From Chitinophagaceae bacterium (GTDB lineage: Bacteria > Bacteroidota > Bacteroidia > Chitinophagales > Chitinophagaceae), in assembly GCA_016708765.1 (NCBI GenBank), contig JADJFD010000002.1, positions 372,001 through 436,000 on the forward strand: a stretch of 64,000 nucleotides of DNA, in the 5' to 3' direction. Every line of letters begins with the position of its first letter. Position 1 is the first letter of the stretch. Below the pieces are notes generated by a model. The model did not search any database and had not been told where the DNA came from. It saw only the letters and a list, made by a program, of their open reading frames with translations. The translations under genes were made by a program, and so were the position numbers. Below are positions 23,344 to 32,042 of the stretch, one piece after another.

Positions 23344-23448
23344 AGAAACGTTTCCTGAATTATCTTCTTTACTCATTATACTATTTATCTAAATATTATT
23401 TTATCATCTTTCTGTTCCCTGTTCACCTGCCGGCAGGCAGGTTGTCCC

Positions 23449-23545
23449 TTGCGTCGCACACTTGTTCTGCATGAATTCTACTCAGCAATACCTGCTCTCA
23501 CAAAATGCTCAATAGAATTACTGAACGATGAAGAGTGCGACGCAA
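23449..23545. repeat. 40-bp imperfect inverted repeat (possible MITE-like element)
   Basis: The left arm 23449-23488 begins TTGCGTCGCACACTTGTTC and the right arm 23506-23545 ends GAAGAGTGCGACGCAA. The arms pair over about 38 bases with a 17-base loop. A single arm of the same family occurs at 56122-56157 inside the atp operon. A smaller palindrome (ACCTGCC GGCA GGCAGGT) lies just to the left near 23424. The element sits between the divergent leuS and ftsX genes. Confidence 0.7.
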
Positions 23546-23700
23546 CGGAAGTTGATAGTAGCACTACAGCTGGGTTAAATAAATTCTTTAACATTTTTCT
23601 TGTAATTCATACGGCAATATGAACTGGCAACCATCGTTTAACCTATCCTAACGGCAGGCAAAACGGGTCGCAAAAATACTGATTGTAAAGGTGAATTGGT

Positions 23701-23708
23701 TACTTTTG
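23701..23708 (+). promoter_or_regulatory. candidate Bacteroidota -7 element for ftsX
   Basis: TACTTTTG followed by CCGC fits the TAnnTTTG -7 consensus and lies 33 bases before the ftsX ATG. I do not see a convincing TTTG -33 box at the usual distance. Confidence 0.35.
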
Positions 23709-23740
23709 CCGCAACCCGAAAAAATTCAAAATACTATAGA

Positions 23741-24613
23741 ATGGCGCAAACTGGAAAATCATCTATCAAGAGAGGCAAACCTTCATACTTTATGTCCATA
23801 CTGGGTGTTACCCTGGTACTATTTTTACTAGGCATCATCGGCTGGCTGGTTATTAATGCGAATAAACTGGGTGATTATTTTAAAGAGAATGTAGAAGTAA
23901 GGGCTTATCTGCGTGGCGACTTGAACCCGAAGGACAGTTTGGCGTTGATGAACTATATAACTACCAAACCTTATGTAAAATCAATCCAGTACGTTTCGAA
24001 AGAAGAGGGTAAGAAAATTTACATGGAAGAAGAAAATGAGGACTGGAGTAAAGTACTTGATGAAAATCCGCTGCCGAATGCCATTTATTTTAAAATAAAA
24101 AGGCAATATGTGCAGGTGGATTCGATGAAAGCAATTCAAGCCGATATTGAAAGCCAGACCTATGTGAGTGATGTGAAATACCCAGCAGCTCTTGTTGACA
24201 AGCTGAATAAAAATATAAGAAGTGTAAGTATAGGCTTGCTGATATTGGTTATTGTTATTTCTATTGTGGTGATATTTCTGATTGATAATACGATTCGACT
24301 GGCCATGTTTAGCAACCGTTTCCTAATAAAGACTATGCAGATGGTTGGCGCCACCCGATGGTTTATTGCTAAACCACTTAATATAAAAGCTGTGATTAAT
24401 GGCGCCATCAGCGGTGTGATTGCTTCTGCATTATTATATGTAGTTATCATTTTTGCAGAAAACTCGGTAGACTGGTTGAAAACAATTCATGACAATACAT
24501 TGCTAATCCTTTTATTCCTGATATTGATTGTAATTGGCATTGCTATTACAGTTTTCAGCACTCACCGAAGTGTAATTAAATACCTGAGAATGAAGCTGGA
24601 TGATTTGTATTAA
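23741..24613 (+). CDS. ftsX: Cell division protein FtsX (permease-like)
   Basis: 290 residues from ATG 23741 (MAQTGKSSIKRGKPSYF), preferred over an upstream in-frame GTG that would overlap the promoter motif. The layout is typical: a short basic cytoplasmic N-terminus, TM1 (SILGVTLVLFLLGIIGWLV), a periplasmic domain (VEVRAYLRGDLNPKDSLAL) and three C-terminal TM segments in the FtsX/MacB fold. The sequence MQMVGATRWFIAKP is the conserved cytoplasmic loop. FtsX works with the ATPase FtsE to activate peptidoglycan hydrolases at the division site; ftsE is not nearby. DUF3098 and uppP follow on the same strand. Confidence 0.9.
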   Translation: MAQTGKSSIKRGKPSYFMSILGVTLVLFLLGIIGWLVINANKLGDYFKENVEVRAYLRGDLNPKDSLALMNYITTKPYVKSIQYVSKEEGKKIYMEEENEDWSKVLDENPLPNAIYFKIKRQYVQVDSMKAIQADIESQTYVSDVKYPAALVDKLNKNIRSVSIGLLILVIVISIVVIFLIDNTIRLAMFSNRFLIKTMQMVGATRWFIAKPLNIKAVINGAISGVIASALLYVVIIFAENSVDWLKTIHDNTLLILLFLILIVIGIAITVFSTHRSVIKYLRMKLDDLY

Positions 24614-24619
24614 GGGCAG

Positions 24620-24709
24620 TCGATAGACGACGGACCATGGACCATAGTATTTTCGTTTAAAACTATGAGTACTTTGCTCTAAAACTATACTGTGGACTAT
24701 GGACAGTTG
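24620..24709. repeat. heptanucleotide repeats flanking a short AT-rich spacer
   Basis: The left block is four degenerate heptamers: TCGATAG, ACGACGG, ACCATGG, ACCATAG (24620-24647). The right block is ACTGTGG, ACTATGG, ACAGTTG (24689-24709). The blocks lie directly behind the ftsX stop codon and run into the candidate promoter of the next gene. The period of 7 matches the arrays in leuS and next to atpH. Confidence 0.6.
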
Positions 24710-24733
24710 ACTTCCCTACTTTTCCCTATATTG
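24707..24733 (+). promoter_or_regulatory. candidate promoter of the DUF3098 gene
   Basis: TTG at 24707-24709 is followed after 17 bases by TATATTGC, close to the Bacteroidota -33/-7 pattern. It lies about 20 bases before the start codon. The -33 part overlaps the heptamer block. Confidence 0.4.
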
Positions 24734-24753
24734 CAGACCCAAAAGTGAAAGAA

Positions 24754-24999
24754 ATGAGTACAACAAAAGAAGTTTCGATGTTTGATAAAGAAAACTACAA
24801 ATGGATGCTGATTGGCATTGTTGTAATAGCGATTGGAATGTTCCTTTTATCAGGAGGTAAGAGCAATAATGATCCGACGGTATTTGATAAAAGTGCCGTT
24901 TACAGCACTACAAGAATCACTATTGCTCCTATTCTTATTTTGGCGGGATTGGTGATTGAAGTAATTGCCATTTTCAAAAAACCCAAAAGAAACCGTTAG
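24754..24999 (+). CDS. DUF3098 family small membrane protein
   Basis: 81 residues from ATG 24754; a GTG three codons earlier is also possible. Two hydrophobic helices are visible, WMLIGIVVIAIGMFLLSGG and ITIAPILILAGLVIEVIAIF, joined by a loop with SNNDPTVFDKSAVYSTTRI that is typical of DUF3098. The C-terminus is basic. The gene lies between ftsX and uppP, its usual place in Bacteroidota. A role in the cell envelope is likely from context, but none is established. Confidence 0.85.
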   Translation: MSTTKEVSMFDKENYKWMLIGIVVIAIGMFLLSGGKSNNDPTVFDKSAVYSTTRITIAPILILAGLVIEVIAIFKKPKRNR

Positions 25000-25027
25000 T
25001 TGATATATTGAACCAATAATATTTTAA

Positions 25028-25060
25028 AAGGCGATGCTGGCAACTGTATCGCCTTCTTTT
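25028..25060 (+). terminator. intrinsic terminator after the DUF3098 gene
   Basis: The stem AAGGCGAT / ATCGCCTT has a 12-base loop and is followed by CTTTTAT. It lies between DUF3098 and uppP. Confidence 0.55.
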
Positions 25061-25096
25061 ATAGATCAACATCCCAAAAACCAATAACCAACTACG

Positions 25097-25891
25097 ATGA
25101 GTATTCTTGAAGCCGTAATCATTGCCATTGTAGAAGGCATTACTGAGTTTCTGCCTGTTTCTTCCACTGGGCATATGATTATTACTGAAAAACTGCTTGG
25201 AGTACCATCTACTGATTTTACAAAATTATTTACAGTAGGTATTCAATTGGGTGCTATACTCGCTGTTGTTGTTTTATACTGGAAAAAATTTATTGATCCG
25301 ATAAAAAATGGCAAATGGGCTTTTTATGGCAAACTGATTGTTGCTGTTATACCAGCTTTGGCATTAGGCTTTATTTTCTCTGATAAGATAGATGAGCTTT
25401 TAGAAAGCACCATGACAGTTGCTATTTCATTAATTGCCGGCGGTATTGTGCTTTTGTTTATTGATACCGTTTTTAAAAAGCCGAACGTTGATACTGATGA
25501 AAAAATAACTTATCCAAATGCTTTTATCATTGGTCTTTGGCAATGTATTGCCATGATACCGGGAGTAAGCCGTAGTGCTGCAAGCATTATTGGTGGAATG
25601 CAACAAAAACTGACAAGGAAATTAGCAGCTGAGTTCTCCTTCTTTCTTGCAGTGCCAACAATGGCTGCAGCAACCGGATACAAGTTGCTAAAGGGCTATG
25701 AAACAATTACTACAGAACACATCAAGCTATTTGTCATTGGCAATGTAGTTGCTTTTATCGTTGCCCTATTGGCCATTAAGTTTTTTATCGGTTTTTTGCA
25801 AAAGCATGGCTTCCGATTCTTTGGATATTATAGAATAATTGCGGGAATTATCTTGTTGATACTCATTGCAACAGGTTATTTGTCAAAATAA
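25097..25891 (+). CDS. uppP: Undecaprenyl-diphosphatase
   Basis: 264 residues, normal for the BacA/UppP family. Motif 1, EGITEFLPVSSTGH (13-26), carries the catalytic Glu and His. Motif 2, PGVSRSAASIIGG, begins near 155. About eight hydrophobic segments are spread along the protein. It removes one phosphate from undecaprenyl diphosphate to recycle the lipid carrier for peptidoglycan and other surface polymers. The start (MSILEAVIIAIVEG) is the usual N-terminus. It has its own spacing from the DUF3098 gene behind a terminator. Confidence 0.95.
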   Translation: MSILEAVIIAIVEGITEFLPVSSTGHMIITEKLLGVPSTDFTKLFTVGIQLGAILAVVVLYWKKFIDPIKNGKWAFYGKLIVAVIPALALGFIFSDKIDELLESTMTVAISLIAGGIVLLFIDTVFKKPNVDTDEKITYPNAFIIGLWQCIAMIPGVSRSAASIIGGMQQKLTRKLAAEFSFFLAVPTMAAATGYKLLKGYETITTEHIKLFVIGNVVAFIVALLAIKFFIGFLQKHGFRFFGYYRIIAGIILLILIATGYLSK

Positions 25892-25977
25892 ATATTAAAA
25901 ATCCCCTGTTAGTGGTACTTTAATGTTGATAGATTTATTTATCTATGCAACAAATTACTAAATATAAAAACATACAC

Positions 25978-26717
25978 ATGAAACCAATTATTTTATTCCT
26001 ATTAGCAGCCATAACGCTGACTTCCTGTACTAATTATGGCAAAAAAGTAAAAAAAAGTAATATAGAAGTTTATTATAACGATGGTATTACTGAAGATCAG
26101 GCGCAGAAAACTGCTGATTTTATTTATACGTTGGATACTGATCCAGAAACTAAGGATAACAAAAAGAGCTTTCAATTGAATAAAGACGGTGATACCATTA
26201 ATTGTAAAATGGTAGTTAATGAAGAAAAATTTAAAGACATTCCTGTTTCAAGTTTTGAAGCAATTGGTGGTCTTATTTCAAAAAATATATTTGACGGAAA
26301 ACCAGTGAACATGATTCTTTCTTCAAATAAATTTAAGCCCCTGCAAACAGTTTATTTTAAAAAGATGGAGAAAGAGAATACCGATTTGTCAAAATATGGT
26401 GAGAAAATAACTTCTGGAAATATAGAAGTGTATGTAACTGAAGAAGCAACCATAGCAGACGGAGAAGCACTTGCCCGGTTACTTGAAAAGGAAATGAGTC
26501 CAACAAGTATCATCAGTTTTCAATTGACAAAAGACGATGGTTTGAATAGCGTTCGAATGGTATCATCTGAAGAAAAATCAGCAACCATATCCGATCAAAC
26601 GTTAACAGATATGTGTGCAACAATATCTGATGGAGTTTTTAACGGAAGTCCGATGGTTTTGAATTTACCGATAGTCAATTCAATACTATTAAAACATTTA
26701 CTTACGATCCGGAATAA
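25978..26717 (+). CDS. Putative lipoprotein with two homologous domains (one frameshift)
   Basis: The start at ATG 25978 gives MKPIILFLLAAITLTSC, a lipoprotein signal with a lipobox ending at Cys17; an upstream in-frame ATG would bury it. Two internal repeats follow: SNIEVYYNDGITEDQAQKTA ... FDGKPVNMILSSNKFKPLQT and GNIEVYVTEEATIADGEALA ... FNGSPMVLNL. Near 26667 one base is missing. Adding it gives TDSQFNTIKTFTYDPE and a stop at 26715-26717, matching the end of repeat 1. Without it the frame runs through the terminator. I do not recognise the family. Probably membrane-anchored in the envelope. Confidence 0.75.
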
Positions 26718-26736
26718 AATATTAAATATTCTTTCA

Positions 26737-26768
26737 AACCCGTCCCGCTTTTTGCGGGACGGGTTTTT
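26737..26768. terminator. intrinsic terminator after the lipoprotein gene
   Basis: AACCCGTCCCGC / GCGGGACGGGTT forms a strong stem with a TTTTT loop and is followed by a T-run. Its position supports the corrected stop at 26717 rather than the longer frame that reads through it. Confidence 0.85.
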
Positions 26769-26813
26769 TATTATAGTCTTTGAAATCCCTATTTTTACTA
26801 CAAAGCATTAACT

Positions 26814-28115
26814 ATGCAAACGGCTTCTAAAAAAGTAGTAAACGGCTGGGCAATGTACGATTGGGCAAGTTCTTCCTATAACCTTGTTATCACTTCCACT
26901 ATATTCCCAACCTATTTTGAAGCAGTGGCAGTGGATGATGCCAGTGTTTCCAAATCAACCGTTACATTTTTAGGAAGACATTTTGAAAATACAGCTTTAT
27001 ATAATTATGCCATTGCTTTAGCATTTCTGATAGTGGCTATGATGTCTCCATTACTTTCTTCCATTGCAGATTACAAAGGAAATAAAAAGAAGTTTCTGAA
27101 TTTCTTTCTTACAATGGGGAGCCTTGCCTGTGCCATTCTTTATTTTTTCGATGGCAGCACTCTTGAATTAGGGATCATCGCCATGATTATTGCCTGTGTA
27201 GGATTTTGGGGTGGTCAGGTTTTTTATAATTCTTTCCTTCCTGAAATTGCAGCTGTAGAAGATCGGGACAGAGTTAGTGCCAAAGGATTTTCCTATGGAT
27301 ATGTGGGAAGTGTTTTGTTGCAATTAATTTGTTTTGTATTTGTTTTAATGCATGATAAAATTGGTATTACCGAAGGCAAAGGTTCACAAATCTCGTTTTT
27401 ACTAGTTGGTATCTGGTGGTGGGCTTTTGGTCAATATGCTTTAAGACGTATGCCTAAGCCTGTACCCGCAGGTGGTGGAGATCAAAAACATATTTTATCA
27501 AAAGGATATAAAGAGTTGCAAAAGGTATGGACACAAATAAAACAACTTCCCAGCTTGAAAAGATATTTATCCGCATTTTTCTTTTTTAATATGGGTGTGC
27601 AAACAGTAATGCTTGTAGCTGCATTGTATGGGAAAAGTGAATTGGAAATTCCAACCGAAAATCTAATCATAGCAATTCTGATTATTCAGATAATTGCTAT
27701 TCCGGGAGCATATGTTATTTCCTGGCTTTCATCAAAGATTGGAAATATTAAAACATTAATGATCTTAGTCAGCATGTGGATTGCAATGTGCTTTGTCGCC
27801 TACACTTTACCAAAAGGTGGCATCTACGAGTTTTATGCCTTAGGTGCAGCCGTTGGTTTTATTATGGGCGGCATTCAATCACTAAGTCGCTCTACTTATG
27901 CCAAACTAATGCCGGAAACAAAAGACACTGTTTCCTTTTTCAGTTTCTATGATGTTACAGAAAAGATGGCGGCAGTAATCGGTATTTTTAGTTTTGGGTT
28001 GATTACAGAACTAAGTGGCTCGCAAAGAAATTCAATAATGGCTTTAGCTATATTTTTTGTGATTGGCCTTTTATTATTATTTTATACGAAGGCTGTAAAA
28101 GAAAATGCCCCCTAA
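26814..28115 (+). CDS. MFS transporter, UMF1/Atg22-like family
   Basis: 433 residues with about 12 membrane segments. The N-terminal signature VNGWAMYDWASSSYNLVI and a mid-protein MGGIQSLSRSTYAKLMPE are characteristic of the UMF1 branch of the major facilitator superfamily. The family is named after a yeast vacuolar effluxer. The bacterial substrate is unknown. The stop codon TAA lies inside a GC-rich palindromic element, so the last residues (NAP) are encoded by the repeat. No operon partner is obvious; the MBL-fold gene starts 46 bases downstream. Confidence 0.85.
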   Translation: MQTASKKVVNGWAMYDWASSSYNLVITSTIFPTYFEAVAVDDASVSKSTVTFLGRHFENTALYNYAIALAFLIVAMMSPLLSSIADYKGNKKKFLNFFLTMGSLACAILYFFDGSTLELGIIAMIIACVGFWGGQVFYNSFLPEIAAVEDRDRVSAKGFSYGYVGSVLLQLICFVFVLMHDKIGITEGKGSQISFLLVGIWWWAFGQYALRRMPKPVPAGGGDQKHILSKGYKELQKVWTQIKQLPSLKRYLSAFFFFNMGVQTVMLVAALYGKSELEIPTENLIIAILIIQIIAIPGAYVISWLSSKIGNIKTLMILVSMWIAMCFVAYTLPKGGIYEFYALGAAVGFIMGGIQSLSRSTYAKLMPETKDTVSFFSFYDVTEKMAAVIGIFSFGLITELSGSQRNSIMALAIFFVIGLLLLFYTKAVKENAP

Positions 28116-28135
28116 ATCCCCCGAAGGAGGACTTT
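28105..28135. repeat. GC-rich palindromic element over the MFS stop codon (copy e)
   Basis: The sequence CCCCCTAAATCCCCC followed by GAAGGAGGACTTT shares the CCCCTAAATCCCC unit with copy c in leuS. It supplies the TAA stop of the upstream gene. Confidence 0.75.
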
Positions 28136-28161
28136 AAACCCTAAAGAAAAAATATTCATTT

Positions 28162-29022
28162 ATGAAACTCTATTCTATCAATACAGGATATTTTAAGTTA
28201 GATGGTGGTGCTATGTTTGGCGTAGTTCCAAAAAGCATGTGGAATAAAATTAACCCTGCCGATGAAAACAATCTATGCTCCTGGGCATTACGTTGTTTAT
28301 TAATTGAAGATGGGAACCGTTTAATACTTATAGACAATGGTAATGGCGACAAGCAAGATGCAAAATTTTTCAAACATTATTATCTGCATGGAGATGACAC
28401 ATTGGATAAGTCATTAGCCAAGTATGGATTTCACAGAGATGATATTACAGATGCTTTTCTTACGCATTTGCATTTCGACCATTGCGGCGGCTCCATTAAC
28501 AGAGAAGGAGATAAACTAGTTCCTGCATTTAAAAATGCTACATACTGGAGTAATAAAGCACATTGGGACTGGGCAGTACATCCAAACGACAGAGAGAAAG
28601 CTTCATTCCTGAAAGAAAATATTTTGCCAATTGAAGAAAGCGGCCAATTAAAGTTTGTAGATGTAGCAACAGCTAAGGATGGCAAATTGGGTGAAACAAG
28701 TTTTGCAGAAAATATATCCGTACGTTTTGTTAGCGGTCATACTGATAATATGATGTTGCCACAAATAAAATATAAAGATAGAACGATAGTTTATATGGCT
28801 GATCTTCTTCCCTCTCAGGGACATATTCCTATTCCGTATGTTATGGCATACGATATGTTTCCACTAACTACGTTGAATGAAAAAAAATCATTTCTGGATG
28901 AGGCTCTTGAAGGCGACTATACACTTTTCTTTGAACATGATCCGGTGTATGAATGTTGTAATCTGCACCAAACAGAAAGAGGCGTACGACCTAAAGATTT
29001 TTTTAAGTTGGATGAAATATAA
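28162..29022 (+). CDS. MBL-fold metallo-hydrolase
   Basis: 286 residues. The zinc motif THLHFDHCGG has His102, His104, Asp106 and His107; further ligands are likely His193 (VSGHTDNM) and residues in VYMADLLPSQGH and FFEHDPVYEC. The overall pattern (YSINTGYFKLDGGAMFG at the N-terminus) resembles the branch that contains acyl-homoserine lactonases and related cytoplasmic hydrolases, but the substrate cannot be inferred. No signal peptide is present. Confidence 0.85.
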   Translation: MKLYSINTGYFKLDGGAMFGVVPKSMWNKINPADENNLCSWALRCLLIEDGNRLILIDNGNGDKQDAKFFKHYYLHGDDTLDKSLAKYGFHRDDITDAFLTHLHFDHCGGSINREGDKLVPAFKNATYWSNKAHWDWAVHPNDREKASFLKENILPIEESGQLKFVDVATAKDGKLGETSFAENISVRFVSGHTDNMMLPQIKYKDRTIVYMADLLPSQGHIPIPYVMAYDMFPLTTLNEKKSFLDEALEGDYTLFFEHDPVYECCNLHQTERGVRPKDFFKLDEI

Positions 29023-29104
29023 AAGATTTTCCTCTCGCAAAGACGCAAAGAAGAATAAATTGATTCACAATCGTTACACCTCCATCTTTAGTTAGCCTTT
29101 CTAC

Positions 29105-29914
29105 TTATTTTCTTTTGATAAGAGAAGTTAACGGATGACGGAGATTACTAAAACTCATCATATCGATCTTCACTTTACCAACAACAATCGGACTTTCTAT
29201 TCTTAATGGAATATGATTGGCATCATCAGAAACCCAAACAGTCATATTTTCACCACCTTCAAATATTGTTCCTTTCAATAGCAGTGGTTTTATTTTTATA
29301 GCATTAAACTTCCCGTATTTCGTTTTGATTTCTTCTTTTCCCAGATAGCGGATATACATATTAAAAACCTCATTATCCAGGAACATTGAAAAAGGAATTT
29401 TATCATCTTTTCGTAATTTAGAAAAATCAATATTTCGGGCATAGTACATGGCACTTACAACATCTTGCACACAAGCCGGTACTTTATACACTCCATCAGT
29501 TGTAACAGCCGTGTTTGTGGTTTTATTAAATGTAATATTCTGGTATATTTTATGACCTCCTTCATTTACATTTCTTATAAATTTTAACGGCTGCATGGTA
29601 GCAGTATCTATATAAGATTCATATTTGTCTCTTACTTTATAAATCCAATCGTAGGAAGAATTTGTTTTTCCTTCTCCAGCAACATGATAAACAGGTCTGT
29701 TGTTTATTGTTTCCAAATTACTAGTAAAAGTTGCAGCGCCTGCATTAACATAAATACCTGCAACAGCATAAAATACAGTATATGCTATTTCTTCTTTAAC
29801 ATTGAATGCAACATTCTTTATTCCACAGAAACTATCCTGCGGCGGGGCAACAGCTGTTTTTGTAAAACTAAATAATACAAGTACTAAAGGAGTCAAAAAT
29901 TTAATGTTTCGCAT
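29105..29914 (-). CDS. DUF3108 domain exported protein
   Basis: 269 residues with a signal peptide (KFLTPLVLVLFSFTKTAVA). The DUF3108 pattern is visible in EEIAYTVFYAVAGIYVNAG, YVDTATMQPLKFIR-like YIDTATMQPLKFIRNVNEGG, the DVVSAMYYARNIDF segment, and the end VWVSDDANHIPLRIESPIVVG. The family is periplasmic and uncharacterised. Its start overlaps the 3' end of the flippase-like gene by 14 bases, so the two are probably translationally coupled and may act together in envelope lipid handling; that is inference. Confidence 0.85.
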   Translation of the reverse strand: MRNIKFLTPLVLVLFSFTKTAVAPPQDSFCGIKNVAFNVKEEIAYTVFYAVAGIYVNAGAATFTSNLETINNRPVYHVAGEGKTNSSYDWIYKVRDKYESYIDTATMQPLKFIRNVNEGGHKIYQNITFNKTTNTAVTTDGVYKVPACVQDVVSAMYYARNIDFSKLRKDDKIPFSMFLDNEVFNMYIRYLGKEEIKTKYGKFNAIKIKPLLLKGTIFEGGENMTVWVSDDANHIPLRIESPIVVGKVKIDMMSFSNLRHPLTSLIKRK

Positions 29915-30904
29915 AGTCTTTATTTCCTTTCATAATTTTTTTAATCCTTAAAATCAATAAACTTCCCACTACTGCCGGAATAATCAAATTTATAAACCAG
30001 ATACCTGCCGTAGCTAATGTTATTCCCAATTCGTTAGCTGTGTACAAACTCACTATAGCTATCAATATTTTTCCCCGTTGTGCTAATTCTGCAATAGCTA
30101 TTGTTGGTATTACCGCCATTACTAAGAATGAAACACTCACTGTCCAAAAAGTTTGCCACCATAAAACATCAACGCCGAACAACTGAAACAACATATAATA
30201 TTGAACGATGAAAACGGCAAAACGTAACAGCGACAAAGACAATAACTTCAACAGTAACGTTGCATTAAAACCCTCCAAAGCCTTTACTAGATAGACAAAC
30301 CGCTGACTGCCGGGTAATCGTTCTACTAACTTTACAAGCCACGATAACCGAAAATAAAATAGTGTTAAAAAATAATTGTAGCTACTACACCATATAAAAT
30401 TACATTCATCCACATGGCAGAAACCAGTTGTTGGCCGATTATTCCATTTTTCAAAATCAATAACCCAATTAACCCCATCCATAAAGTAATTATTAACTGG
30501 CTGATACTTCCAACAATGGTTATTGAAATTGTTTTTAATCTGCTTCCTTCATTCATATATAATACCCTTCCTAGATATTCTCCCATTCTGTTGGGAGTGC
30601 TTACGGCAAATGAAACTCCAGATAAAACCGCCTGCAATGCTTTGAAAAAACTAACCTGCTGAATGTCTTTAATAGAGAGTCTCCATTTTATTGCTTCAAT
30701 AGACCAGTTTACCACCATCAACAGCACAACAACTATCAGGTTAAAAAGCATAGGGCTACCAAGCGATTCTTTGATACCTTGCCATGCCTGTTCCAACCCT
30801 GGTTGATTTTTTATCTGCCGGTAAATAGACCATGCCAGCCAGATAAACAATAAAGGGCCAAGGAAGTAGTTAATAAATAATTTGATATTCCGGTTCAGCT
30901 TCAT
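29901..30904 (-). CDS. Flippase-like / lysylphosphatidylglycerol-synthase-type membrane protein (one frameshift)
   Basis: About 334 residues after adding one base. The start ATG 30904 gives MKLNRNIKLFINYFLGPLLF. The pattern NWSIEAIKWRLSI ... AVLSGVSFAVSTPNRMGEYLGR is characteristic of the LPG-synthase membrane-domain family, polytopic proteins thought to move or modify lipids. The frame breaks in a six-A run at 30367-30372 (plus strand). A seventh base joins VATIIF to LTLFYFRLSWLVKL and restores all later helices. It starts only 25 bases from the divergent ruvC start and overlaps the DUF3108 gene at its 3' end. Confidence 0.8.
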
Positions 30905-30929
30905 TAATCTTGTAAAAATACATTGCTGT

Positions 30930-31496
30930 TTGCAAAAGACTGCTAAAATAATACTTGGTATTGATCCCGGTACCATTGTAATGGGTTACGGTTTAATTAC
31001 TGTAAAGAATAATACAATTACTTTATTAGAATTAGGTGTATTAAAACCCGGTAAAGCTGAAGACAGCTATAAAAAACTACAACTAATCTTCAATACAGTG
31101 AGTGGATTAATCACCAAATACCAACCTACTGATTTTGCTATTGAAGCTCCATTCTTTGGAAAAAATGTACAAAGCATGCTAAAACTTGGCAGAGCTCAAG
31201 GTGTTGCTATTGCTGCTGCCATGCGGCACGGACTTACCGTTACAGAATACTCTCCCAAAAAGGTAAAACAATCAGTAACGGGAAATGGAAATGCAGATAA
31301 AGAACAAGTGATGAAAATGCTACAAACATTACTTTCATTCAAGCATTCCACCAAACAATATGATGCTACTGATGCGCTAGCGGTAGCTATGTGTCACCAC
31401 TTTCAAACAAATTCAGTTATTGGAAAAGCAACCGCAGGTTTAAAAGGTTGGGATGAATTTATTAAGAAGAATCCGGGAAGAGTTACCAAGAAATAA
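30930..31496 (+). CDS. ruvC: Crossover junction endodeoxyribonuclease RuvC
   Basis: About 188 residues from the TTG at 30930 (QKTAKIILGIDPG). An in-frame ATG at 30882 would reach into the divergent gene. The acidic catalytic residues are in ILGIDPG, FAIEAPFFGKN and DATDALAVA. RuvC cleaves Holliday junctions with RuvAB during recombinational repair. The start is uncertain because no ATG is placed well, and the divergent promoter region would have to lie inside one of the two genes. The gene ends directly against the convergent HIT gene (31497). Confidence 0.9.
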   Translation: MQKTAKIILGIDPGTIVMGYGLITVKNNTITLLELGVLKPGKAEDSYKKLQLIFNTVSGLITKYQPTDFAIEAPFFGKNVQSMLKLGRAQGVAIAAAMRHGLTVTEYSPKKVKQSVTGNGNADKEQVMKMLQTLLSFKHSTKQYDATDALAVAMCHHFQTNSVIGKATAGLKGWDEFIKKNPGRVTKK

Positions 31497-31886
31497 TCAT
31501 AAAGCCGCTACAATTTTCTCTTGTACCGTTTTAAGAATTTCTGGTAAAGCTTGTGGTTTTGCCTGTGTAAAATTCAAATCATTTGCTGAACTTATCGGAA
31601 TCAAATGAATATGTGCATGTGGCACTTCCAGGCCAACGACACTGATGCCGCAGCGATTACAATCAAACACTTTTTCTATCGCTAATGCAATTGGTTTTGC
31701 AAACAATAACATTTCGGCAAGATAGTCATCAGGCAAATCAAAGAGTTTATCAGTTTCAATTTTTGGAATAACCAACACATGCCCTTCTCTTAACGGGAAA
31801 ATATCCAGAAAAGCAAAGAACTTTTCATTCTCTGCTATTTTGTATGATGGAATTTCTCCGACAATTATTTTTGAAAAGATAGTCAT
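31497..31886 (-). CDS. HIT family protein
   Basis: 129 residues from ATG 31886 (MTIFSKIIVGEIPSYKIAE), the usual HIT N-terminus; an upstream in-frame start adds a non-conserved 19 residues. The histidine-triad motif HAHIHLIP is present, together with EGHVLVIPK and the acidic FAFLDIFPLREGH segment. HIT proteins hydrolyse or transfer nucleotidyl groups; the cellular substrate is not known. It lies downstream of greA on the same strand but behind a terminator. Confidence 0.9.
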   Translation of the reverse strand: MTIFSKIIVGEIPSYKIAENEKFFAFLDIFPLREGHVLVIPKIETDKLFDLPDDYLAEMLLFAKPIALAIEKVFDCNRCGISVVGLEVPHAHIHLIPISSANDLNFTQAKPQALPEILKTVQEKIVAAL

Positions 31887-31981
31887 GCCTCGTACTATTT
31901 TTGATTTATATGAAAGTAAATAATATTTTATTCTATGGAACATTTACATGCTGTTGCTCAAAGCTAAATCATTATAGAAAT

Positions 31982-32027
31982 AAAAAAGCCCCCGTCCTGC
32001 CTGGGGCGGGACAAAGGGCCGTTTTTT
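31982..32027 (-). terminator. intrinsic terminator of greA
   Basis: On the minus strand a GC-rich stem (GCCC..GTCC pairing with GGAC..GGGGC) ends in GGGGGCTTTTTT. The plus-strand side also has a T6 run, so it may work in both directions. Confidence 0.7.
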
Positions 32028-32042
32028 GTGCTCAGGGTATAA

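Noticed and set aside
26718..26811. Extended C-terminus of the lipoprotein through the terminator
   Set aside because: It passes through a strong intrinsic terminator and disagrees with the internal repeat; a one-base correction gives the natural end at 26717.
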